From Microbacterium sp. cf046 (GTDB lineage: Bacteria > Actinomycetota > Actinomycetes > Actinomycetales > Microbacteriaceae): a DNA stretch of 64,000 nt. Positions 37,320 through 44,317 of this stretch are shown one piece after another. The stretch's first letter is position 1. Each line of letters starts with the position of its first letter. Position numbers and translations under genes: made by a program. Where the stretch lies: positions 186,001 to 250,000 of the forward strand of contig NZ_FOZJ01000003.1 of the NCBI RefSeq assembly GCF_900114345.1. Reading direction: 5' to 3'. Under the pieces are notes generated by a model. The model ran no database searches, had not been told where the DNA came from, and was given only the letters and a program-made list of their open reading frames with translations.

Positions 37320-37754
37320 ATGGTCTACGAGGAGCGCAACACCTGGGTCGGGCTGATCGTCAGTGCGATCGGCATGGTGGTCTACGTCGTGGTCGTGCTG
37401 AATCAGGCGGGCGGCGGGCCGCTCACCGACGTGGTCTGGTGGCCGATCATGCTGTGGGTCATCCTCGGGAGCATCGTGGCCTCGATCGTGCTCAGCATCG
37501 TGTGGGGGATCCTCGCCGGGATGCGAGACCCTGACGGCGTCGGAAAGTCGGACATCCGGGATCGCGACATCGCCCGCCTGGGCAGCCGGGTGGGCCAGGC
37601 GTTCATGGTGATCGCCGGCCTCGGGGTGCTCGTGCTGTGCGCGTTCGAGGCCGACTGGTTCTGGATCGCGAACACCATGTTCTTCGGCTTCTTCCTGACG
37701 GCCTTCCTCGGCGGCATCGCCAGCGTCATCGCGTACCGCCGCGGGATGATCTGA
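37320..37754 (+). CDS. Small four-helix membrane protein (partner of XRE regulator)
   Basis: 144 residues with four hydrophobic segments: about 10-27, 38-62, 92-110 and 118-138. The second and third pairs are separated by a charged cytoplasmic loop (RDPDGVGKSDIRDRD). ATG 37320 follows GGAGCGGGGCA. The next gene, an XRE regulator, overlaps its stop by one base (TGATG). Such small membrane protein plus Cro-like regulator pairs are common in Gram-positive bacteria; the function is unknown. Confidence 0.8.
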   Translation: MVYEERNTWVGLIVSAIGMVVYVVVVLNQAGGGPLTDVVWWPIMLWVILGSIVASIVLSIVWGILAGMRDPDGVGKSDIRDRDIARLGSRVGQAFMVIAGLGVLVLCAFEADWFWIANTMFFGFFLTAFLGGIASVIAYRRGMI

Positions 37755-37975
37755 TGGTCAAGCCCACGAAGGTCACGAACTCGATCCGCGCGCTGCGCGA
37801 GAGCGCCGGGCTGACGCAGGTCGAGCTCGCCAAGCGCATCGGCGTGACCAGGCAGACGCTGATCGCGATCGAGCAGGGCAGGTACTCGCCGACGCTCGAG
37901 CTCGCGTTCCAGATCGCCGGGGTCTTCGGCGTGGGGCTGGACGATGTCTTCCAATACCCGCAGGGGGAGTCATGA
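37754..37975 (+). CDS. XRE/Cro-type helix-turn-helix regulator
   Basis: 73 residues, essentially a single HTH_3 domain: SIRALRESAGLTQVELAKRI then GVTRQTLIAIEQGRYSPTLE, ending VGLDDVFQY, typical of the YozG/PopR-like short regulators. The ATG overlaps the previous stop by one base, so it is translationally coupled to the membrane protein. It probably autoregulates the pair through the repeats around 37255-37312. Confidence 0.9.
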   Translation: MVKPTKVTNSIRALRESAGLTQVELAKRIGVTRQTLIAIEQGRYSPTLELAFQIAGVFGVGLDDVFQYPQGES

Positions 37976-38103
37976 CGGATTGCGTCGCGCCTGCGGTTCC
38001 GCCCGTGATCGAGCGCATCTTCCCGCTCGCCGAGGCCCGCGATGCGCTCGCGCACGTCGAGGCGGGCGACACCGTGGGAAGGGTCGTCGTCGCGGTCGCC
38101 TGA
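37972..38103 (+). pseudogene. C-terminal remnant of a medium-chain (quinone) oxidoreductase
   Basis: A 43-codon frame ATG 37972 to TGA 38103 reads PVIERIFPLAEARDALAHVE then AGDTVGRVVVAVA. This is the characteristic C-terminal tail of NADPH:quinone oxidoreductase/zinc-type alcohol dehydrogenases (VIxxxFPLxEAxxAxxxxExGxxxGKVVL). Full proteins have about 310-330 residues; nothing of the Rossmann domain is present. Its ATG overlaps the XRE stop as ATGA, probably by chance of the deletion junction or because the fragment is now read through. It seems too short to work as an enzyme. Confidence 0.75.
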
Positions 38104-38104
38104 G

Positions 38105-40162
38105 CTAGGGCTGAACGAGCACCCCTGCCGTGTCGGCTGCTTTCGTGGCGCGGATCAGCTCGTCGTCCGCGGCGTTGTCGGCGGCCTCCTGCAGCGCCGA
38201 CTTGGCCCGCAGCGGCGGGGTCTTGAAGAACAGGGACAGCACGAAGGCGACGAGCACGACCCACATCGCGACCCAGTAGACCAGCACGGCCGACGCGTTG
38301 AACGCCACCAGGATCGGCTTGGTCAGTCGCGGGTCGGCGCCGGTCAGGAACGACGTGTCATCCAGAGCGCCGCTGTCCATCGACGAGGTGCCGTCGCCCG
38401 AGGCGAACTGCTCCTCGATCGCCGGCACCACGGTCGCGACGTAGGACGCGCGCGCGGCGGGGTCGGAGAAGTCCAGCGTGACCGTCCCGTCGGCCGCGAT
38501 CTGCGCCACAGGGATCTCCTGCTCGATCTGGGTCGCCGCAGCCGCCTGCGCCTCGGCGACGGCCGCGGTGGTCGCCGCTTCCTGCGCGCTTGCGGGGATC
38601 TCGCCGGCCGCCACCTTGTCGGCGACCGCCTGGGTGGCGGCATCCGCTGCCTGGGTGAGGCCGTCTTCGATCTGAGTCGTCGTCGCGGCGGTGAGCTGCG
38701 TGACGATCGGGTCGTAGATCTGATCCATGATCTCGGCGTTCTCCGGCGCGCCGGCGACAGCGGGGTCCAGCGCGGCGTCGAGCGCGCTCGTGAGCGTCTC
38801 CTCATCGGCGAACGAGGTCTGCACGTTGGACGGCAGCACCGTGAACATGAGCGACAGCAGCACCGCAGTGCCGAGCGTGCCGCCGATCTGCCGGAAGAAC
38901 GTCGATGAGCTGGTGGCGACACCCATGTCGCGGATGCCGACGGAGTTCTGGCTCGCGATCGTGAGGGTCTGCATGAGCTGGCCGAGACCGAGGCCGATCA
39001 GCAGCATCGCGCCGGCGATGAACCAGAACGACCGGTCGTACTGCAGGAAGGTGAGCCAGAAGAACCCCAGCGTCAGGAACGCGGTGCCGAGGATCGGGAA
39101 CATCCGATACCGGCCGGTGCGCGCGATGATCTGCCCGCTTCCGATCGACGCGATCATGAGCCCGAGGATCATCGGCAGCATCTGGAAGCCGCTCTCGGTC
39201 GGCGTCGAGCCGAGGACGAGCTGCAGGTAGAGCGGCAGCGTGAGCATCGCCCCGAACATCCCGAATCCGACGAACACCCCGATCACGGTCGCCATCGAGA
39301 AGGTCGACGAGCGGAACAGCTTGAGCGGGATCAGGGCGTCGTCCTTCATGAGCGTCTCGGCGATGATGAAGCCGATGACGCCGAGCGCGCCGATCACGTA
39401 GCAGCCGATCGCGAGCGGCGAGCCCCAGCCCCACTCGCGGCCGAGCTCGGCGACGAGCAGCAGCGGGACGAGCGCGACCACGACGAGCGATGCGCCCCAC
39501 CAGTCGATGCGCACCGAATGTCCGGGATGGCGCGGGATGTGCAGGAACTTCAGGACGATGCCGAGCGCGATCAGTCCGATCGGCACGTTGATGAGGAACA
39601 CCCAGCGCCACCCGGCGATCCCGAGGATCGTGTCGGCGCCCGCGAACAGGCCGCCCACGAGCGGTCCGATGACGCTGGAGACCCCGAACACGGCGAGGAA
39701 GTACCCCTGATACTTCGCGCGCTCGCGCGGGGCGAGGATGTCGCCCATGATCGCGAGCGGCATCGACATCAGGCCGCCGGCGCCGAGGCCCTGGATGGCG
39801 CGGAACGCCGCGAGCTGGATCATCGAGGTCGAGAAGCTCGCGAGGATGGAGCCGATCATGAACACGACGATCGCGAAGATGAACAGCGGTCGCCGGCCGA
39901 AGATGTCGGAGAGCTTGCCGTAGATGGGCGTGGAGATCGTCGAGACGATCAGGTACGCGGTGGTCACCCACGCCTGCTGGCTCAGGCCGTGCAAGTCGTC
40001 GCCGATCGTGCGGATGGCGGTGCCGACCACGGTCTGATCGAGCGCCGAGAGGAACATGCCGGCCATCAGGCCGAAGATCACGAACATGATCATGCGGTGC
40101 GTCATGACGGGCTCGGGCGCCTGCGTGCGGATCCGGCCTGTTGCCGTGGCTGCGTCTGACAT
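38105..40162 (-). CDS. DHA2-family MFS drug exporter (EmrB/QacA type)
   Basis: A 685-residue proton-coupled multidrug transporter with 14 helices. Motif C-like GFSSVIGPLVGG-type segment (VFGVSSVIGPLVGGLF), motif A GKLSDIFGRRPLF and the DHA2 start SALDQTVVGTA are present. Between helices 13 and 14 it has an insert of about 160 residues, Ala/Thr/Gln-rich and acidic, on the outer face, making it longer than the usual 480-530. Stands alone on the minus strand; no adjacent TetR/MarR regulator. Confidence 0.9.
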   Translation of the reverse strand: MSDAATATGRIRTQAPEPVMTHRMIMFVIFGLMAGMFLSALDQTVVGTAIRTIGDDLHGLSQQAWVTTAYLIVSTISTPIYGKLSDIFGRRPLFIFAIVVFMIGSILASFSTSMIQLAAFRAIQGLGAGGLMSMPLAIMGDILAPRERAKYQGYFLAVFGVSSVIGPLVGGLFAGADTILGIAGWRWVFLINVPIGLIALGIVLKFLHIPRHPGHSVRIDWWGASLVVVALVPLLLVAELGREWGWGSPLAIGCYVIGALGVIGFIIAETLMKDDALIPLKLFRSSTFSMATVIGVFVGFGMFGAMLTLPLYLQLVLGSTPTESGFQMLPMILGLMIASIGSGQIIARTGRYRMFPILGTAFLTLGFFWLTFLQYDRSFWFIAGAMLLIGLGLGQLMQTLTIASQNSVGIRDMGVATSSSTFFRQIGGTLGTAVLLSLMFTVLPSNVQTSFADEETLTSALDAALDPAVAGAPENAEIMDQIYDPIVTQLTAATTTQIEDGLTQAADAATQAVADKVAAGEIPASAQEAATTAAVAEAQAAAATQIEQEIPVAQIAADGTVTLDFSDPAARASYVATVVPAIEEQFASGDGTSSMDSGALDDTSFLTGADPRLTKPILVAFNASAVLVYWVAMWVVLVAFVLSLFFKTPPLRAKSALQEAADNAADDELIRATKAADTAGVLVQP

Positions 40163-40342
40163 CGGAACCTCGACAAAGAAGGAGTGGAGCGCGGCGCGAC
40201 CGACGGTTGTTGTCGCAGGTCAACTACGTTAGCGCGGAAGTGCCTGTGCGAGAATGGATGCGGCGTGCCCGAGTCGCCGGCTTCCGAAGCCCCGCCGGGC
40301 CCCTAGGACAGCGTCCGCCGCCCCTCTCCACAGGAGCACACC

Positions 40343-41227
40343 ATGACGCAGAACACCGCGCCGGCCCCCGAAGCCACCAGCCTGCCGACCCGCAAGGCCC
40401 ACCACCGCCGCTACCTGATGTGCCGTCCCGAGCACTTCACGGTCAGCTACACGATCAACCCGTGGATGGTGCCGGCGAACCCGACCGACACCGCCGTCGC
40501 GGTGCGCCAGTGGCAGGAGCTGCACGACACGTACCTCGCGCTGGGCCATGAGATCGAGCTCATCGACCCGGTCGAGGGTCTGCCCGACATGGTCTACACC
40601 GCCAACGGCGGCTTCCTGATCGACGGCATCGCGTACGGACCGAAGTTCCGCTTCCAGGAGCGCGCCGGCGAAGCGGGGCCGTTCATCGACTGGTTCCGCG
40701 CGGCGGGATTCGACACCCGCGAGCCCGTCGAGGTCAACGAGGGCGAGGGCGACTTCCTGCTCGTCGGCGACGTGATCCTGGCCGGCACCGGCTTCCGCTC
40801 CACGGGCGACAGCCATCGTGAGATCGGCGAGGTCTTCGGCCGCGAGGTCATCTCGCTGACGCTGACCGACCCGCGCTTCTACCACCTCGACACCGCGCTC
40901 GCGGTGCTCGATCCGGTCCAGGGCGTCGAGAACGGCGGACCCGAGCGGGCCAACATCGCCTACCTCCCGTCCGCCTTCGACGAGCGCAGCCAGGCGATCC
41001 TCGCCGAGCGCTTCCCCGACGCGATCCACGTCTCCGATGAGGACGGATCGGTCTTCGGGCTGAACTCCGCGAGCGACGGCTACAACGTGATCATCTCGCC
41101 GCGGGCGAAGGGCTTCGAGCAGCAGCTGCGCGAGCGCGGGTACAACCCGATCCTGGTCGACCTGTCCGAGCTGCTCCTCGGCGGCGGCGGCATCAAGTGC
41201 TGCACGCTCGAGCTGCGCGGAGCCTGA
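40343..41227 (+). CDS. ddaH: Dimethylarginine dimethylaminohydrolase-like amidinohydrolase
   Basis: 294 residues of the pentein/guanidino-modifying superfamily, which hydrolyse methylated arginine or related guanidines. Motifs: DMVYTANGGF (substrate Asp/Asn), EGEGDFLL, FYHLDTAL with the catalytic His and GGGGIKCCTLEL with the C-terminal nucleophile Cys286 or Cys287. ATG 40343 follows CAGGAGCACACC. rocD starts 2 bp after its stop, so the pair is an operon for arginine-derived compounds. Arginine or another guanidine as true substrate is possible. Confidence 0.85.
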   Translation: MTQNTAPAPEATSLPTRKAHHRRYLMCRPEHFTVSYTINPWMVPANPTDTAVAVRQWQELHDTYLALGHEIELIDPVEGLPDMVYTANGGFLIDGIAYGPKFRFQERAGEAGPFIDWFRAAGFDTREPVEVNEGEGDFLLVGDVILAGTGFRSTGDSHREIGEVFGREVISLTLTDPRFYHLDTALAVLDPVQGVENGGPERANIAYLPSAFDERSQAILAERFPDAIHVSDEDGSVFGLNSASDGYNVIISPRAKGFEQQLRERGYNPILVDLSELLLGGGGIKCCTLELRGA

Positions 41228-41229
41228 TC

Positions 41230-42453
41230 GTGACCGCCCCGCAGGTGCTGGACGCGAGCACGTCGGCGATCATCGCCGCCGAAGCGGAGCACGTCGCGCA
41301 CAACTACCACCCGCTGCCCGTCGTGATCGCCCGGGGCGAGGGCGCATGGGTGACCGACGTCGAGGGCAAGCGGTATCTCGACCTGCTCGCCGCGTACTCC
41401 GCCCTGAACTTCGGCCACGGGCATCCCGCGATCCTGGCCGCGGCGCAGGAGCAGCTGGGGCGGCTGACGCTCACCAGCCGGGCGTACCACAACGACCAGC
41501 TGGGCGTCTTCGCCGCGGCGCTGGCCGAGCTGTGCGGCAAGGACGTCGTGCTGCCGATGAACACCGGCGCCGAGGCGGTCGAGACCGGCATCAAGGTGGC
41601 CAGGGCGTGGGGCTACCGCGTCAAGGGCATCACGCCCGATCGCGCGACGGTGATCGTCGCGGGCGGCAACTTCCACGGACGCACGACCACGATCGTCGGC
41701 TTCAGCGACGATCCGCAGGCGCGCGACGACTTCGGCCCCTACGCGCCCGGATTCGTGACGGTGCCGTTCGGGGATGCCGCGGCCATCGAAGCCGCGATCG
41801 ACGAGAACACCGCAGCCGTGCTCATCGAGCCGATCCAGGGCGAGGCGGGCGTGGTCATCCCGGCCGACGGGTACCTGCGGGCCGTGCGCGAGATCACCGA
41901 ACGCCACAATGTGCTGTTCATCGCCGATGAGATCCAGTCCGGCCTCGGCCGGGTCGGCGAGACGTTCGCCTGCGACCGCGAAGGCGTGGTGCCGGACGTC
42001 TATCTGCTCGGCAAGGCGCTCGGCGGCGGCATCCTGCCCGTGTCGGCCGTCGTCGCGAACCGTGACGTGCTCGGTGTGATCCGCCCAGGCGAGCACGGCT
42101 CGACCTTCGGCGGCAACCCCCTGGCCGCCGCGGTCGGAACGCGTGTCGTCGAGATGCTCTCGACCGGGGAGTTCCAGCGTCGGGCGGCAGCGCTCGGCGA
42201 GCACCTCGAGGCGAAGCTCGTGGAGTTCATCGGGCACGGCGTCACCGCGGTGCGCATCGCCGGCCTGTGGGCGGGCGTGGACATCGATCCCGCGAAGGGC
42301 ACGGGCCGCGAGATCGCCGAGAGGCTCCTGGGTCGCGGCGTGCTCGTCAAGGACACGCATGGGCAGACGATCCGCATCGCGCCGCCGCTCGTGATCCGCG
42401 CGACCGAGCTGGACTGGGCCGTCGAGCAGCTCAAGCTCGTCCTCTCGGACTGA
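41230..42453 (+). CDS. rocD: Ornithine aminotransferase
   Basis: PLP enzyme converting ornithine and 2-oxoglutarate to glutamate semialdehyde. 407 residues from GTG 41230, immediately after ddaH. Fold-type I class III motifs: NTGAEAVETGIKVAR, GNFHGRTTTIVGFS, EPIQGEAGVVIP, ADEIQSGLGRVG and the PLP lysine in LLGKALGGGILP, then GEHGSTFGGNPLA. Its product is also the intermediate made by PutA, linking the pair to proline/glutamate metabolism. Confidence 0.92.
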   Translation: MTAPQVLDASTSAIIAAEAEHVAHNYHPLPVVIARGEGAWVTDVEGKRYLDLLAAYSALNFGHGHPAILAAAQEQLGRLTLTSRAYHNDQLGVFAAALAELCGKDVVLPMNTGAEAVETGIKVARAWGYRVKGITPDRATVIVAGGNFHGRTTTIVGFSDDPQARDDFGPYAPGFVTVPFGDAAAIEAAIDENTAAVLIEPIQGEAGVVIPADGYLRAVREITERHNVLFIADEIQSGLGRVGETFACDREGVVPDVYLLGKALGGGILPVSAVVANRDVLGVIRPGEHGSTFGGNPLAAAVGTRVVEMLSTGEFQRRAAALGEHLEAKLVEFIGHGVTAVRIAGLWAGVDIDPAKGTGREIAERLLGRGVLVKDTHGQTIRIAPPLVIRATELDWAVEQLKLVLSD

Positions 42454-42463
42454 CCCTCTTCGT

Positions 42464-42545
42464 CGCGAACCCACACCTCCACGGCGAACCCATGCGCTCG
42501 CGTGCGCCGGAGCACATGGCTTCGCGAGGAATGCGTGGGTTCGCG
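42464..42545. repeat. Inverted repeat between rocD and the molybdopterin oxidoreductase gene
   Basis: Perfect 11-bp arms CGCGAACCCAC (42464-42474) and GTGGGTTCGCG (42535-42545) around a 60-bp loop containing a second CGAACCCA. Lies between convergent genes and could act as a bidirectional terminator. Confidence 0.6.
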
Positions 42546-42569
42546 AGGGCGTGAAGGTTCGGAGTCCGG

Positions 42570-44201
42570 TCAGGCGAAGACGGTGATGAAGCGCTCGTGC
42601 CAGCCGGTCGCGCCATCGGGGTCGGTGCGCGAGACCTCCTGGGTCTGAACCTCGCCAGTGCGACTGGTCGCGCGGCACCGGATCAGGTGGTCGCCCTCGG
42701 TCGCCGTCCATGCGAGGCTCCACTGCACCCAGGTGTCGTCCGAGATCGAGGTCGCGAGGGTCGCCTGCTGCCACTCGCCCTCGTCGAGCTGCACCTCCAC
42801 GCCCGCGACGCCGACGTGCTGCTGCCATGCGACGCCCGCTATCACCGTCTCGCCGGCCTTGAGTCCCTGCTGCCGGCGCGGAACGTCGATGCGCGACTGC
42901 AGCTTGATCGGACCCCGTTCGGACCACCCGCGCGTCGTCCAGTAGGCGGTCGCCTTGTCGAACCGCGTCACCTCGAGCTCGGTGACCCACTTGGTCGCCG
43001 ACACGTACCCGTACAGTCCCGGGACCACCATCCGCACCGGGAAGCCGTGCTCGGCCGGCAGCGGTTCGCCGTTCATGCCGACCGCGAGGATGGCGTTGCG
43101 ATCGTCGGTGAGCGCCTCGATCGGCGAACTGGCCGTGAACCCGTCGATCGACCGGGAGAGGACCATGTCGGCGTCCGCTGTCGGCGCCGCACGGGCGAGC
43201 AGCTCGCGGATCGGATAGCCCAGCCACAGCGCGTTGCCGATCAGGTCGCCGCCCACGTTGTTCGAGACGCAGGTCAGCGTCGTCACACTCTCCTCCAGCG
43301 GGAGTGCGAGCAGTTCGTCCCACGTGATCGTCACCTCATTCGCGACCATGCCGTGGATGCGCAGGCTCCAGTCAGCCGGAGTGACCTGGGGGACGATGAG
43401 CGCCGTGTCGATCCGGTAGAACGACGCGTTCGGCGTGATCACCGTGGCGAGTCCCGGGATGTCGAGCTCCGCGGTCGCGGGCACCGCGGCGGCCGCGACG
43501 GCAGGCGTCGGCAGCTTCAGCGCATCGCGCACCACGGTCACGGCCTGGCTCCCGGCGCGAGCGAGCGTGGAGCCGAGCGCCGCGAGCAGGCCGACCGCGG
43601 CGGTCCCCGCCGTCCAGACCAGGAACGTCCGGCGCTGGATCGCCTGCGACTGCACCTGCACCTGCGGAGGATCGGATGCCGCTGCCTCGGCATCCGCAGC
43701 CTGGCCGGCCCCCACGGCGACGGGCACGAGCGCGGCGGGGGCCGCCGAGACCGGTGCGCGACCGGGCATCCTCGCCATCAGCAGCCCCAGGGCGACGGCG
43801 CCCATCACGCCCGCGACGACCGAGGGGACCCAGTCGAGCATCCCCGCATTCGCACGGGTCATCGCCGCGAGGACGCCGACACCGCCGAACGCGATCATGA
43901 TCGCGAGGCCGAGGGGCGGCCACTTCAGCTCCGCCAGGCCGGCCAGTGCGGCGATGCCGACCAGCACGATCCCGATTCCGATGAGGAGGGCGATCTTGTC
44001 GTTGGTGCCGAACAGCTGGATCGCGATCTCTTTCGCCCACGGGGGTGCGAAGTCGATCAGGGCCGAGCCGATGACCGCGAACGGGCTCGCTCCGGGGGCG
44101 ATGAACGCGGCGGTGAGCTCGCCGAGTCCGGCGCCGAGGACGGCCGCGGCCACACCGGCCCCTGCCGCCGCGAACCGCTGACCCCTCGTCGTGCTCGCCA
44201 C
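42570..44201 (-). CDS. Membrane-anchored molybdopterin-dependent oxidoreductase (sulfite oxidase family)
   Basis: 543 residues. The N-terminal 150 contain four hydrophobic segments, then a linker and another hydrophobic stretch (FLVWTAGTAAVGLLAALGS, about 192-210), placing the catalytic part outside. The Moco domain (about 255-440) has the molybdenum ligand Cys311 in TLTCVSNNVGG and FPVRMVVPGLYGYVSATKW. A sulfite-oxidase dimerisation domain (about 450-535) follows. The substrate is not known for this actinobacterial type. Start GTG 44201 is preceded at six bases by TAGGCT, a leaderless arrangement. Confidence 0.88.
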   Translation of the reverse strand: MASTTRGQRFAAAGAGVAAAVLGAGLGELTAAFIAPGASPFAVIGSALIDFAPPWAKEIAIQLFGTNDKIALLIGIGIVLVGIAALAGLAELKWPPLGLAIMIAFGGVGVLAAMTRANAGMLDWVPSVVAGVMGAVALGLLMARMPGRAPVSAAPAALVPVAVGAGQAADAEAAASDPPQVQVQSQAIQRRTFLVWTAGTAAVGLLAALGSTLARAGSQAVTVVRDALKLPTPAVAAAAVPATAELDIPGLATVITPNASFYRIDTALIVPQVTPADWSLRIHGMVANEVTITWDELLALPLEESVTTLTCVSNNVGGDLIGNALWLGYPIRELLARAAPTADADMVLSRSIDGFTASSPIEALTDDRNAILAVGMNGEPLPAEHGFPVRMVVPGLYGYVSATKWVTELEVTRFDKATAYWTTRGWSERGPIKLQSRIDVPRRQQGLKAGETVIAGVAWQQHVGVAGVEVQLDEGEWQQATLATSISDDTWVQWSLAWTATEGDHLIRCRATSRTGEVQTQEVSRTDPDGATGWHERFITVFA

Positions 44202-44207
44202 GGGTCG

Positions 44208-44213
44208 AGCCTA
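44208..44213 (-). promoter_or_regulatory. -10 element TAGGCT for a leaderless molybdoenzyme mRNA
   Basis: Minus strand TAGGCT, CGACCC, then GTG 44201. Confidence 0.5.
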
Positions 44214-44305
44214 CGTCCGTCGGAGGAGGCGTGGGCTGGAAGACGTGACGAATCGCGGGCCGGCGCCCGGTGGATGCCGAAACATGCGGGCAACACACCC
44301 CGGAC

Positions 44306-44311
44306 TAGAGT
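44306..44311 (+). promoter_or_regulatory. -10 element TAGAGT for a leaderless ATP-grasp mRNA
   Basis: TAGAGT, CGTCGC, then ATG 44318. The divergent molybdoenzyme gene 95 bp away has the same layout. Confidence 0.5.
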
Positions 44312-44317
44312 CGTCGC

